A model generated the notes under the pieces. The model did no database searches, was not told where the DNA came from, and saw nothing but the letters and a program-made list of their open reading frames with translations. This document shows, one piece after another, positions 53,084-61,715 of a stretch of DNA of 64,000 nt. How positions within the stretch are numbered: the stretch's first letter is position 1; each line of letters opens with the position of its first letter. The stretch covers positions 15,728 to 79,727 of the forward strand of contig CAXTJM010000015.1 in NCBI GenBank assembly GCA_964244585.1, in the 5' to 3' direction. A program made the position numbers and the translations under genes. Source of the DNA: LMUY01 sp964244585 (GTDB taxonomy: Bacteria > Pseudomonadota > Alphaproteobacteria > Acetobacterales > Acetobacteraceae).

Positions 53084-53249
53084 GGAGGGCCTGCGTGGCA
53101 CAGATCAGCAGGTGGTCGCACTTCGGCCACCTCGCCCTTGCTGTGCATGGTCTTGCCCCTACCGGCGCCCGGCTGTGCGGTATCGCCGCACAACGGTCTG
53201 CCAGACTGCATCGTCCAACGAAGCCGGCGCGTCTTGCCGTCCGACGCAG

Positions 53250-53735
53250 TCACTGACCTTTGAGCTGGGCCATGACCCCGGCGATGTCACCCATGCCCCA
53301 GTGCTCGCTGAACTGCCCGCCCGTGACGGTGAAGATGTCGCAGGAGGTGAAGTGCAGCCGCCGACCAGTCGGCGCGACGCCGAGATAGGCAGCGATCTGC
53401 GTCCCGGTGTAGGCGAAGCTTGCGGCAACACGGCCGGGCACGACGACCAAGGTCTCGATGGTGACAAGGAGGTCGGGCATGGCCCGCAACCGGCCGGCGA
53501 AGGAGTCCACGGTGGCTTGCTTCATGCTCACGCCCGCGGGCGGCGGTGGGGCAGCAGCGCTGGCCTGGTGATTGACGTAATCCTCGGCGAAGAGGGCCGC
53601 GAACGCGGCCAGGTCATGCGCGGACAACGTGGCCGCGAACCGCTCGGCCATGGCCTGATCGCCTTGCGCGAACGCCGGCACCGCCAACACGCTCCCGAGG
53701 CAGCCAAGTCCCACCAATGCATCCCGTCGCCTCAT
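53250..53735 (-). CDS. Exported SnoaL-like/NTF2-fold protein
   Basis: 161 residues. Sec-type signal MRRRDALVGLGCLGSVLAVPAFA with cleavage after AFA. The mature domain has the SnoaL polyketide-cyclase-like pattern: AMAERFAATLSAHDLAAFAALFAEDYVNHQ, then GRRLHFTSCDIFTVTGGQFSEHWGMGD. The reaction is unknown; it may be a cyclase, isomerase or binding protein. Its ATG overlaps the stop of the DsbA-like gene. The 166 bases on its 3' side up to the GntR stop contain nothing recognised. Confidence 0.8.
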   Translation of the reverse strand: MRRRDALVGLGCLGSVLAVPAFAQGDQAMAERFAATLSAHDLAAFAALFAEDYVNHQASAAAPPPPAGVSMKQATVDSFAGRLRAMPDLLVTIETLVVVPGRVAASFAYTGTQIAAYLGVAPTGRRLHFTSCDIFTVTGGQFSEHWGMGDIAGVMAQLKGQ

Positions 53736-54370
53736 GCGCGGTGTCCGCTCATCAGCGCTGCGACAAAGGCGTCCGGCTGGCCGTAGAGGCTCTCGTGCGA
53801 GAAGCGCGTGAAGGTGTCGCCATGCTGCACCAAGAAAGCCGGGAAGCCGTGTAGACCATGCTTGTCCATGAGCAAGCGGGTTTGCTGGATATGCTGGTCC
53901 ACGGCCCCCTCGCGTAAAGCGCTGGCGAACGCGACCGCGTCCAAGCCGAGATCGCCCGCAAGGCCCGTCAGGACTTGGTCCTGCACGACCCGGCGTCCGT
54001 CCACGTAGTGCGCCCGCTGGATGGCTTCCATCATGGCCAGGCCGGTTCCTCGTTGCAGCTGATCGGCTGCGAGGATACCCGCAATGGTCGGCCGGGAGTG
54101 CCAAACCGTCTCCGGGTCCACGAGGAGGCCGTCTAGGTACGCAGCCCCGAACACCTGCCCGGTGAGGCCGGCGATCCGTCCGTCGGTGGCCCGCATCATG
54201 CGGCGCTTGGCGTCGGGGGCGTGGATGGGCCGCTCCCACAGCCCACCCCCGTGCAGCATGACCGGGATGCCGGCGGAGGCAGCCGCCCGCACCAGCGGCT
54301 CGGCCGCGTAGCACCAGCCGCAGAGCGGGTCATGAACGTAGTGAAGGGTCGTCGTTTCCATGGCGTTCAA
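53732..54370 (-). CDS. DsbA-family (FrnE-like) thiol oxidoreductase
   Basis: 212 residues. The N-terminal CxxC is HDPLCGWCYAAEPLV (C17, C20), with the long helical insertion and GFPAFLVQ cis-proline region expected for FrnE/HCCA-isomerase-like proteins. No signal peptide, so cytoplasmic. The start at 54370 overlaps the NmrA stop as ATGA. FrnE relatives in cofactor or polyketide pathways act as isomerases or chaperones; here it may partner with the SnoaL-like protein. Confidence 0.84.
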   Translation of the reverse strand: MNAMETTTLHYVHDPLCGWCYAAEPLVRAAASAGIPVMLHGGGLWERPIHAPDAKRRMMRATDGRIAGLTGQVFGAAYLDGLLVDPETVWHSRPTIAGILAADQLQRGTGLAMMEAIQRAHYVDGRRVVQDQVLTGLAGDLGLDAVAFASALREGAVDQHIQQTRLLMDKHGLHGFPAFLVQHGDTFTRFSHESLYGQPDAFVAALMSGHRA

Positions 54371-55251
54371 CGCTCCCCGAGCGCAGCGGCGACGCTGCTT
54401 GACAGCGTCCGGGTTGGATGGCCGAGAAGAGCGCTCAATTGGCGGCTGTCATCGAACAAGGCGCCGCTGGCTGCGCCCGTGTCGGCGTCGGCGAGCAGGT
54501 TGGCCAAGGGGGCGGGCAGTCCTGCACCCAGCAGCGCCGCCTTGTAGTCCGCCTCCGGAAGGTTCTTGTAGCCGATCGACCGGCCCGTCTGCCGGGAGAG
54601 TTCTGCCGCCAACTCGGCCAAGGTGTAGGCGTCGTCCCCGGCCAACTCGAAGATGCGGCCGTTCCAGCTGCCGTCTGCCGCCAGGACCTTGGCTGCGGCG
54701 GCGGCATAGTCGTCGCGCGCCGCAGAGGCGATCCGGCCCTCGCCGGCACTGCCGATCAGGGTGTCATGCGCAAGTGCCGCCGGGATGGCGGCCATGTAGT
54801 TCTCCGTGTACCAGCCGTTGCGCAGGATTGTGTATGGGATACCAGCGGCGCGCAGCAGCGCTTCGGTCTCACGATGCTCGGCCGCTAATCCCAATGGCGA
54901 CGTATCGGCGTGCAGCACGCTCGTATAGGCGACGGCTACCCCGGCGCGCTTGGCCGCATCGATCACGTGGCGGTGCTGCGCAACCCGGCCCTCGAACGCG
55001 TTGGAGGAGATGAACAGCACTCGCTCGACGCCGGCGAAAGCGCGATCCAGCGTGTCGGGCTGGGCATAGTCGGCGACACGGGCGTGCACGCCGAGCGCGC
55101 GCAGCCGCGTCGCACCCTTGCCATCGCCGTCGCGGACGATGCCGGCGATGGCGGCGGCCGGCACGGTCTTGAGCAGATGGTCGACGACGAGGGCACCGAG
55201 TTGGCCGGTGGCGCCAGTGACGAGGAAGCGGGGGGCTTGGGATTCAGACAC
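54367..55251 (-). CDS. NmrA/QorB-like NAD(P)-binding protein
   Basis: 294 residues from GTG 55249-55251, with AGGAG upstream. N-terminal GATGQLGALVVDHLL dinucleotide motif and IPYTILRNGWYTENYM, the hallmark of QOR2/NmrA-type quinone reductases or redox sensors. It is divergent from an HxlR regulator, a very common arrangement for quinone- and electrophile-responsive genes. First gene of a three-gene overlapping operon. Confidence 0.88.
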   Translation of the reverse strand: MSESQAPRFLVTGATGQLGALVVDHLLKTVPAAAIAGIVRDGDGKGATRLRALGVHARVADYAQPDTLDRAFAGVERVLFISSNAFEGRVAQHRHVIDAAKRAGVAVAYTSVLHADTSPLGLAAEHRETEALLRAAGIPYTILRNGWYTENYMAAIPAALAHDTLIGSAGEGRIASAARDDYAAAAAKVLAADGSWNGRIFELAGDDAYTLAELAAELSRQTGRSIGYKNLPEADYKAALLGAGLPAPLANLLADADTGAASGALFDDSRQLSALLGHPTRTLSSSVAAALGER

Positions 55252-55360
55252 AACGGGCTCCTGCTGGTTCGAATTGCAGACGAGGTCTTGAATAAGAACC
55301 CTGGACCTTTGATGTAAGGAGGCACTTTTGCCGCACTTGGTGACCGGGGAGTAACCAGCC
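55252..55360. promoter_or_regulatory. HxlR/NmrA divergent promoter region
   Basis: 109 bases between the divergent NmrA-like and HxlR genes. It contains AGGTC...GACCT (5-base arms around 16 bases) near 55283-55308 and a good ribosome site GGGGAG just before the HxlR ATG. The arms are too short to call an operator with certainty. Confidence 0.35.
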
Positions 55361-55774
55361 ATGGCCGATGCCGCGCCGCTTGCCACGGTGTTCCGGGACT
55401 GGCGCGCCTCCGGCTTCGACGCGGCCGCTTGCCCGGTTCGCAACGTTCTGGACCGGATCGGCGACAAATGGACGATGCTGGTGCTGGCTGCCCTGGCGGC
55501 CGGACCGTGCCGCTTCAGCGAACTCCACCGCGCCATGCCGGACATCTCAAAGCGCATGCTGACGCAAACCTTGCGCGAGTTGGAGCGTGACGGCCTCGTG
55601 ACCCGTCACGTTTTCCCGACCAAGCCGCCCAAGGTCGAATACAGGCTTTCGGCGGTCGGGTTGTCCGTGCTGACGCCTTTGGCAGGCCTCATAGCATGGG
55701 CGGAGAACACTTATGGGGAGATCCGGGAGGCACGTGTTCGATTCGACACGGCCGAGCCATCGTTCAAACCTTAA
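55361..55774 (+). CDS. HxlR-family redox/electrophile-responsive regulator
   Basis: 137 residues. Typical winged helix: CPVRNVLDRIGDKWTMLVLAALAAGPCRFSELHRAMPDISKRMLTQTLRELERDGLVTR. C24 matches the reactive cysteine used by many HxlR/QorR/HypR members to sense quinones or aldehydes. Most likely represses the divergent NmrA-DsbA-SnoaL operon and itself. Confidence 0.92.
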   Translation: MADAAPLATVFRDWRASGFDAAACPVRNVLDRIGDKWTMLVLAALAAGPCRFSELHRAMPDISKRMLTQTLRELERDGLVTRHVFPTKPPKVEYRLSAVGLSVLTPLAGLIAWAENTYGEIREARVRFDTAEPSFKP

Positions 55775-56189
55775 GCTAAGCGCAGCCGTGCAGTCTTGAG
55801 CATACGGGGCTGGGCTTGGAGCGCTCGGCAGACCCACAGCGCCGACACAGCATCCACATTCAGAGCGGCAGGAGCGACACGATAGATGCCGAAAGCGCCG
55901 CCCCCGTCGTGCTGGAGCGGTGAGCCTGTCGGCAGGCCAAGTCCGGCACGGGCACGGTCGAGGTGATCCGCCATCTCAAGGTCGCTCGCGACTCCGCCGT
56001 CCAGGCCAGGACGCAGGCCATGTAGATACTCAAGGCCATCATCATTCGCTCCCCGAATGTTCTGCGCGACCAACTTGATCAGGTCGTATTGCCTCACCAG
56101 AATGCTCCCATAGCTCCATCGCGATGTTGGGCGCCAGCCCGCCCTGACGGGCGACATCGATCATGCCAATTCCGTTACGAAGTGCCATG
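55775..56189. other. Unassigned region next to a decayed IS
   Basis: 415 bases after the HxlR stop. A minus-strand open frame (55771-56157) reads LVAQNIRGANDDGLEYLHGL and similar with no family I can name, and it crosses the junction with the IS remnant. No gene is supported; the stretch is probably degraded IS-adjacent sequence. Confidence 0.35.
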
Positions 56190-56960
56190 TCATTCGGCCA
56201 ATACAGGCTCCACCTGGACCGACTTGGCCCCGAACACCAGTTCATGTGCCTTGTCCCGGCGCCAGATCTTGAGACGACGCTGCAAAGTCCGCAGCAGCCT
56301 AACCGGGTAGGCTCCTGGCTGCTCTTCCTGAAGCCGATCGAGCAGCTCGCGCGCCGTCCGCTACGGCTCGGCCTCGAACCAGCCATGCAACTGCGCCGTC
56401 ACCGACACAAGCGGGTTCGGACACCGTCGGCCACGCTTGGCCTTCTCCTTGGGGTTTGCTGGTCGGGCGCACCTCACCCTCCCGCCAGGCCGTCCGCAAA
56501 CCAGACAGGAACTCCTCCAGCGTCGGCGCAGTCGGCGCAGGCAGCCCGCCAGACGCGGGACGATCGGCAATATCCACCAGCCGCTGTTGGCCAGACCGGA
56601 TCGCGTTCAGCAGCTGGACGGGATCTAGCGTGGCGTAGATCGCCGCCACCCGCTCGAGCGTGGCAGCCGTCGTTCGCGGGTCCGATACCAGCCTCTGGTG
56701 TGGCGTTGCCGGCCGGTGATACCGCTTGGTGACCTTGGCCCGTCAAGCGATTTCTCCGCCAGCCTGAACGAGGGCTGGAAGAAGTTTACGAACAGACGCA
56801 ACGACCGATACAGCTTGGCTAGCGCGGCCGCAGCCTCCAGCCCCTCATAACGGCGGTAACCGACCGTATGACGGACTACGGAGCCGTTCTTCTGCTCCAC
56901 CCAGGCCTGGTCATTCTTGTTGGGGTGGACGGCCCCGCGGCATCGCAAGCGTGCCAAGGT
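56190..56960 (-). pseudogene. ISNCY/integrase-core-type transposase, C-terminal part with frameshifts
   Basis: Pieces in successive frames read PNKNDQAWVEQKNGSVVRHTVGYRRYEG and LYRSLRLFVNFFQPSFRLAEKS, then AAIYATLDPVQLLNAIRSGQQRLVDIA, then VSVTAQLHGWFEAEP-stop-RTARELLDRLQEEQPGAYP and LLRTLQRRLKIWRRDKAHELVFG. This is the C-terminal half of a family of rve-type transposases. At least two frameshifts and a TAG (where TGG is expected) make it inactive. Confidence 0.78.
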
Positions 56961-56994
56961 TTGGTTGTTGATGGTCAAACAGGGAGCCGCCCAA

Positions 56995-57174
56995 ATGGAA
57001 ATCAAGCGTATTGCGGTGGATACGTCGAAGGCTGTTTTCACCGTGCATGGGATTGATCCAGAGGATCATGCGATTCTTCGGCGGAACTTCAGCCGTCCAG
57101 CGTTTGAAGCATTCTTTGCCAAACAGCCGTCGACAGACGTTGCGCTGGAAGCATGTGGCGGCTCGCATCACTGA
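56995..57174 (+). pseudogene. IS110-family transposase N-terminal fragment
   Basis: 59 residues MEIKRIAVDTSKAVFTVHGI... ending VALEACGGSHH followed by TGA, where a Trp codon (SHHW) is expected. It contains the first catalytic Asp of the DEDD domain. The rest of the gene is lost at the 3' end of the neighbouring tetR. It belongs to a different IS110 subgroup from the one at 14388. Confidence 0.8.
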
Positions 57175-57194
57175 GGGCGGCGGATGGCGAGCTT

Positions 57195-57878
57195 TTACCG
57201 GTCGTCCACTGCATGGTCCGGCAGCGGGCTGACCGCAGCCGCCCTCATGCCGTCGAGGACGACGATGATGCACCGCTGGGCCTGGATTGCGTCTCCCGGA
57301 ACATCCAGCGCGCACGTTCCAAAGGCGGCGATCCTGGCTAGGAAAGGAATGTCCTGCCAAACCAGATCACCCCGCAAAACACCCTGGCGCTGCGTGCGGT
57401 CGGCGAGGGTGCGCATGAGGTCGAGCAGCCGGTGCCTGGCGGCTGCAACCAGGGACCCGCCTCGTTCGTCCAGGGACTCCGACAGCCCCGCGTGCTCCCG
57501 CGTGCGCAGAGCCAGGGCTGTGAAGAATTCCGTGAACGCCGGCCATGCGTCGGTCCGGGCTAGGGCCCGCTCCGCGCGGTCGGACAGTTCGCCCAGGATG
57601 TCCAGGAGCACTGCCTCCATCAGCTTCGCGCGGTCTGGGAAGCGCCGGTAAACGGTGCCTACGCCGACGCCGGCCAGCCTCGCGATGTCGTGGTAGCCCG
57701 CATCCAGCCCTGCCGCCGCGAAGGCCTGCCGCGCCGCGCACAGTACGCGCTCCGTGTTCCGCTGCGCATCGGGGCGGAGCGGCCGCGCCGCATGGGGCGC
57801 GGCAGTGGGCCGAACCGGGGCGGGGACTGCCTTGAGGGCATCGCGCGGGCGGGGGGGCATGGGCCATGCTACCCCCAT
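57195..57878 (-). CDS. TetR-family transcriptional regulator
   Basis: 227 residues from ATG 57876-57878; ATG 57860 is an alternative. A Pro/Arg-rich N-terminal arm precedes the helix-turn-helix (NTERVLCAARQAFAAAGLDAGYHDIARLAGVGVGTVYRRFPDRAKLMEAV, about 41-90). The effector domain resembles TetR_C-like SbtR. It is divergent from a Gfo/Idh/MocA oxidoreductase and separated from it by two palindromes that should be its operators. Confidence 0.9.
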   Translation of the reverse strand: MGVAWPMPPRPRDALKAVPAPVRPTAAPHAARPLRPDAQRNTERVLCAARQAFAAAGLDAGYHDIARLAGVGVGTVYRRFPDRAKLMEAVLLDILGELSDRAERALARTDAWPAFTEFFTALALRTREHAGLSESLDERGGSLVAAARHRLLDLMRTLADRTQRQGVLRGDLVWQDIPFLARIAAFGTCALDVPGDAIQAQRCIIVVLDGMRAAAVSPLPDHAVDDR

Positions 57879-57896
57879 GCGGCAGCGGTGGTAAGT

Positions 57897-57947
57897 GGAC
57901 AGGTTCTGTCCGCTTTCTTAAGCTTGCAAGCGGACGGACATTGTCCG
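57897..57947. promoter_or_regulatory. Two palindromic operators in the TetR/oxidoreductase divergent promoter
   Basis: GGACAG-GTT-CTGTCC (57897-57911) and CGGACA-T-TGTCCG (57935-57947) are perfect inverted repeats sharing GGACA/TGTCC arms, centred about 37 bases apart. They occupy most of the 82 bases between the two starts (57878 and 57961). An outer CCGCTT...AAGCGG pair (57910-57933) lies between them. Confidence 0.7.
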
Positions 57948-57960
57948 TTTGTAACCACAG

Positions 57961-59073
57961 ATGAGCGCAGCAGTGATGCCCCATCCCGTTGAAGCCCTCC
58001 GCGTCGGCATCGTTGGCGCCAACCCCGAACGGAGCTGGGCAAAGGACGCCCATGTCCCAGCCATCCAGGGGTTGCCCGGCCTGAGGCTGACGGCCGTCGC
58101 GACGCGCAGCGAGGGCAGCGCCCGTGCCGCGGCGGAGACCTTCGGCGTGGCGTCCTGGTATGGCGACGCCCTCGCCCTTGTGCATAGCGACGACGTGGAT
58201 ATCGTTTCGGTCTGCGTGAAAGTGCCCGAGCACCGTGGCATCGTCCTCGCAGCCCTTGCTGCCGGCAAGCACGTGCTGTGCGAGTGGCCGCTCGGGCGCG
58301 ACGTGGGGGAGGCGGAAGAACTCGCCGCGGCGGCGGACCGGGCCGGCGTCCACGTCGCAATCGGCTTGCAGGGCAGGGCCAGCCCTGCCGCGCGCCGGGC
58401 CGGGCAATTGGTGGCGGCCGGCTTCATCGGCCGGCCGCTCTCGGCGCGCATCGTCTCGACGACAGCGGGCTACGCGCCGCAACTGCCGAGCGCATACGCC
58501 TACCTCAACGACCCGCTGAGCGGCGCGAACCTGTCCTCGATCCTTGGCGGCCACACCCTAGATTTGGCAACGGGCGTGCTTGGCGGGATCAGCGGGGTCG
58601 ATGCGCTCGCGGCCATCCAGTTCAAGCGCATCCATCTCACCGATACGGACAGTTGGATCGAGCGCCTGACACCAGACCACCTGCTGATGCTCAGCCAGCA
58701 CGACGGCGGCTGCGTCGCGTCCATCGAGGTCGGCGGCAACCGTCCGCCCGGCACCAGCTTCACGTTCGAGGTCACCGGGACGAAAGGCCGGCTGAGCCTT
58801 GCAGGCGGGCACCCCCATGGCTTCCAGGCCGGCGAGCTGAGGCTTGAAGCGGACGGTGCCTTCCCGCCGCCCGACCTGCCGGCTGCGGCCGGGTTGGCGC
58901 GGGAGGCGGCGAACGTGGCCGAGGTTTATGCCCAACTGGGCCGCGATATCCGCGCCTCGACCTGGACTGTGGCGGACTTCGCACATGCGACCCGCCTGAC
59001 GCGGCTTGTCGAGGCGGTCAGCGTCGCCGGGCGTACGGGCGTCCGGCAACAGGCGCGCGACTGGTTCTGGTGA
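57961..59073 (+). CDS. Gfo/Idh/MocA-family NAD(P)-dependent oxidoreductase
   Basis: 370 residues. N-terminal Rossmann motif VGIVGANPERSWAKDAHVPAIQ and the conserved E-W/K-P motif variant HVLCEWPLGRDVGEAEEL, where the usual catalytic lysine (EKP) is Trp, a feature of a eukaryote-like GAL80/oxidoreductase branch. HTLDLATGVLGG is present in the second domain. It may be a dehydrogenase with unusual chemistry or a GAL80-like sensor. It is controlled from a TetR-type divergent promoter. Confidence 0.86.
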   Translation: MSAAVMPHPVEALRVGIVGANPERSWAKDAHVPAIQGLPGLRLTAVATRSEGSARAAAETFGVASWYGDALALVHSDDVDIVSVCVKVPEHRGIVLAALAAGKHVLCEWPLGRDVGEAEELAAAADRAGVHVAIGLQGRASPAARRAGQLVAAGFIGRPLSARIVSTTAGYAPQLPSAYAYLNDPLSGANLSSILGGHTLDLATGVLGGISGVDALAAIQFKRIHLTDTDSWIERLTPDHLLMLSQHDGGCVASIEVGGNRPPGTSFTFEVTGTKGRLSLAGGHPHGFQAGELRLEADGAFPPPDLPAAAGLAREAANVAEVYAQLGRDIRASTWTVADFAHATRLTRLVEAVSVAGRTGVRQQARDWFW

Positions 59074-59118
59074 GGCGCAAGGTCCAAGCTCAATGCCAAC
59101 CCAGACCACAAACGTACG

Positions 59119-60012
59119 CTATGTGAGCTTACTCGCGACGACATCGACCAGCCAATCAACGAACACGCGGACGCGCGGCGAGAGCTGGCGGCTGTTGGGA
59201 TAGAGCACGGAGATCGGCATGGGCGCCGGGGGAATGTCGGGCAGCACTTCCACGAGCGCGCCGCTCGCCACGTCCTCCCCATAGCGGTGGCGAGGCGCCT
59301 GCATCAGGCCGAAGCCGAGGCGCGCCAGGGCCGCGTAGCTTTCGGCGCTGGTCGCGGTGACGCGAGCGGGCAGCATCCGGGTCCTCAGCTGGCCTTGCAC
59401 CGTGAACTCGAGCGGAAGCACCTGCCCCGTCCGCGACGACATGAAGCCCACCATCTCGTGTCCGTCGAGATCGTCGATCGAGGTCGGCGTGCCGCGGGTC
59501 CGGAGGTAAGCCGGGCTGGCGTAGGTGGCCTCCTGCGCGAGACCCAGCCGGCGCACGATCAGTTCGCTATCGGCGACGTCACCTCCGCGGATCACGCAGT
59601 CGTAGCCTTCCCGCACGAGATCTATGAAGCGGTCGGCCTCGCCAAGATGGAGGGCGAGCCGGGGAAAGCGTCTGAGGAACGCCGGCAGCTCCGGCAAGAC
59701 GAAGCTGCGCGCCATGGGGCCGTTCAGGCTGACCCTCAGCGTTCCTCGAGCTTCGTCGCCGGACAGCGCGCCCTCGGCGTCCTCGATCTCAGCGAGAATG
59801 GACTTACAGCGCTTGTAGTAGGCCTCACCCTCCGGCGTCGGCGTGACGTGACGCGTGGTGCGCTTCAGCAACTGCGTGCCCAGCTCGTCTTCGAGCTGTC
59901 GGATCGCGGTCGTGGCGCTCGATCGCGGGATGTCGAGATCGCCGGCGGCGGCGCTGAAGCTGTTCCGCTCGATAATGCGGACCAACAGTCCCATGGCGTG
60001 GAGGCGATCCAT
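59119..60012 (-). CDS. LysR-family transcriptional regulator
   Basis: 297 residues. N-terminal winged helix: LLVRIIERNSFSAAAGDLDIPRSSATTAIRQLEDELGTQLLKRTTRHVTPTPEGEAYY. The substrate-binding domain follows (about 90-297). It resembles the AphB/CrgA-like single-gene regulators. Divergent from the SDR-SDR-amidohydrolase genes, which it probably regulates. Its ATG (60010-60012) lies right beside the inverted repeat described separately. Confidence 0.92.
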   Translation of the reverse strand: MDRLHAMGLLVRIIERNSFSAAAGDLDIPRSSATTAIRQLEDELGTQLLKRTTRHVTPTPEGEAYYKRCKSILAEIEDAEGALSGDEARGTLRVSLNGPMARSFVLPELPAFLRRFPRLALHLGEADRFIDLVREGYDCVIRGGDVADSELIVRRLGLAQEATYASPAYLRTRGTPTSIDDLDGHEMVGFMSSRTGQVLPLEFTVQGQLRTRMLPARVTATSAESYAALARLGFGLMQAPRHRYGEDVASGALVEVLPDIPPAPMPISVLYPNSRQLSPRVRVFVDWLVDVVASKLT

Positions 60013-60031
60013 TGTTCGATTTTCCGGAACA
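60013..60031. promoter_or_regulatory. Candidate LysR binding site
   Basis: TGTTC-N9-GAACA is a perfect inverted repeat containing the T-N11-A core of LysR recognition sites. A further TGTTC half-site follows at 60053-60057, 40 bases on, towards the divergent SDR start at 60110. This is the usual layout of an upstream recognition site plus an activation half-site. Confidence 0.55.
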
Positions 60032-60109
60032 TACCTGTCAGACGAGCGGCATTGTTCGCTGAGCGCTTCGCCTTAAATCACTGACACGCCAGAAACGGAA
60101 GGCCTGGAA

Positions 60110-60871
60110 ATGAGCACACAGAAGAAGATCGCCCTCGTTACCGGCGGCAGCCGCGGGCTAGGCCGATCCGAGGTCCTGGCGATCGCCGCACGCGGCATCG
60201 ACTGCATCTTCACCTACAACTCAAGGCGGGAGGAGGCTGCTCAGGTCGCGGAGGCCGCAAGCGCGCACGGCGCGATGGCGCGCGCCCTGCAGCTCGACCT
60301 CGCCAAGGTGTCCGGGTTCGACGCCTTCGTGGGCCAGGTCCGACAGGTGCTGGCCGACATGGGTGCCGAGCGGTTCGATTACCTCGTGAACAACGCCGGC
60401 ATGTCCTACCACAGCAAGTTCAGCGACGTGACGGAGGAAGACCTCGACTGCCTCTTCGCCGTCAACTTCAAGGGCGTGTTCTTCCTGACCCAGAAGCTCC
60501 TGCCGCTGATCAACGACGGCGGCCGTATCATCAACACCTCATCTGGCTTGGTCCGGTTCGTGTTCCCGAACCTGATGGCCTACGCCTCCATCAAGGGTGC
60601 GCTGGAGCCGTTCACGCGCTACTTGGCGCAGGAGGTGGGCGCGCGCGGGATCACCGTGAACACGCTGGCACCCGGCGCGATCGGCACCGACTTCAGCGGC
60701 GGTATGATCCGTGACAACCCCGAATACCGCCAGCGCGTCTCCGGGGTCACAGCACTTGGACGGCCGGGCGAGCCGGAGGACATCGGCCCCATGGTCGCCT
60801 CGCTGCTGTCCGACGAGAACCGCTGGGTCAACGCCCAGAGGATCGAAGTTTCCGGCGGCATGAAGCTCTGA
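60110..60871 (+). CDS. Short-chain dehydrogenase/reductase
   Basis: 253 residues. TGGSRGLGRSEVL cofactor loop, FTYNSRREEA after strand 2 (basic residues suggest NADP), VNNAG, NTSSG with catalytic Ser, and YASIK with catalytic Tyr and Lys. First gene of the LysR-controlled set; 35 bases before the next SDR gene. Substrate unknown. Confidence 0.9.
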   Translation: MSTQKKIALVTGGSRGLGRSEVLAIAARGIDCIFTYNSRREEAAQVAEAASAHGAMARALQLDLAKVSGFDAFVGQVRQVLADMGAERFDYLVNNAGMSYHSKFSDVTEEDLDCLFAVNFKGVFFLTQKLLPLINDGGRIINTSSGLVRFVFPNLMAYASIKGALEPFTRYLAQEVGARGITVNTLAPGAIGTDFSGGMIRDNPEYRQRVSGVTALGRPGEPEDIGPMVASLLSDENRWVNAQRIEVSGGMKL

Positions 60872-60906
60872 GCGCCCAAGGCGTCCGGAGCGGCAGGAGG
60901 AGTGGG

Positions 60907-61656
60907 ATGACCGATCTCACCGGCAAGGTCGCGCTCGTCACCGGCTCCGCTCGCGGGCTCGGGCGTGCAATCGCGGAACGCTACGCCGAGCTCGGCGCAA
61001 GCGTGGTGGTCAACTACGCCGTGAGCGGCGAGGCCGCCGAGGCGCTCGTCGCCGCCATCGTGGCGCGGGGCGGCAGGGCGACGGCGGTGCAGGCCGACGT
61101 CGCCCTGCCGGCCGGGGTCGAGCACCTCTTCGCCACGGCGCTGGAGCGTTTCGGCCGGCTCGACATCGCGGTGGCCAACGCGGGCGTGGAGCTCGTCGAC
61201 ACGCCCATCCTGGAGGTCACGGAGGAGGACTACGACCGGCTCTTCGCCATCAACGCCAAGGGCGCCTTCTTCACGCTCCAGCAAGCCGCCCGCCACGTCG
61301 GCGAGAACGGCCGGATCATCTACGTCGGCTCGAGCAGCACGGCTTTCCCTGTACCCGGGCTCGGGCTGTACGGCGCCAGCAAGATGGCGCCGCGCTACCT
61401 CGTGGAGGTGCTGGCCAAGGAGGTCGGCGGCCGCGGCGTGACGGTAAACTCCATCCTGCCGACTGCCACCGCCGGCGCGGGCGTCTCGACCGGCGGCGTG
61501 CGGACCGAGCTGCAGGCGCAGCTGAACCGCATGCGCCCGATCCAGCGCATGGGGACGCTGGCCGACACCGCCGACGCGGCGGAGTACCTCGCCAGCGACC
61601 TCGCCGGCTTCGTGAGCGGCCAGCACCTCCTGCTCAGCGGTGGAGGGCCGTCCTGA
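60907..61656 (+). CDS. Short-chain dehydrogenase/reductase
   Basis: 249 residues from ATG 60907, with GGAGGAG upstream. TGSARGLGRAIAERYAELGA, NAG, GSSSTAFPVPGLGLYGASK (Ser, Tyr and Lys in place) and VNSILPTATAGAG. It is a classical SDR most similar to the preceding gene in type but clearly distinct in sequence; a sequential oxidation/reduction pair acting on the same pathway is plausible. Followed after 59 bases by the amidohydrolase. Confidence 0.9.
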   Translation: MTDLTGKVALVTGSARGLGRAIAERYAELGASVVVNYAVSGEAAEALVAAIVARGGRATAVQADVALPAGVEHLFATALERFGRLDIAVANAGVELVDTPILEVTEEDYDRLFAINAKGAFFTLQQAARHVGENGRIIYVGSSSTAFPVPGLGLYGASKMAPRYLVEVLAKEVGGRGVTVNSILPTATAGAGVSTGGVRTELQAQLNRMRPIQRMGTLADTADAAEYLASDLAGFVSGQHLLLSGGGPS

Positions 61657-61715
61657 ACGCCGGCTGGACGCGGCATGTCTGGACTCGATGCAATATTCTT
61701 TGGAGGAAGACGGCC

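Noticed and set aside
55283..55308. Short inverted repeat in the HxlR/NmrA promoter as a firm operator
   Set aside because: Only five-base arms separated by 16 bases; could be chance, so it is mentioned only in the promoter entry.
55771..56157. Minus-strand open frame after the HxlR gene
   Set aside because: No family recognised, crosses the IS junction and ends next to the HxlR stop; more likely decayed flank.
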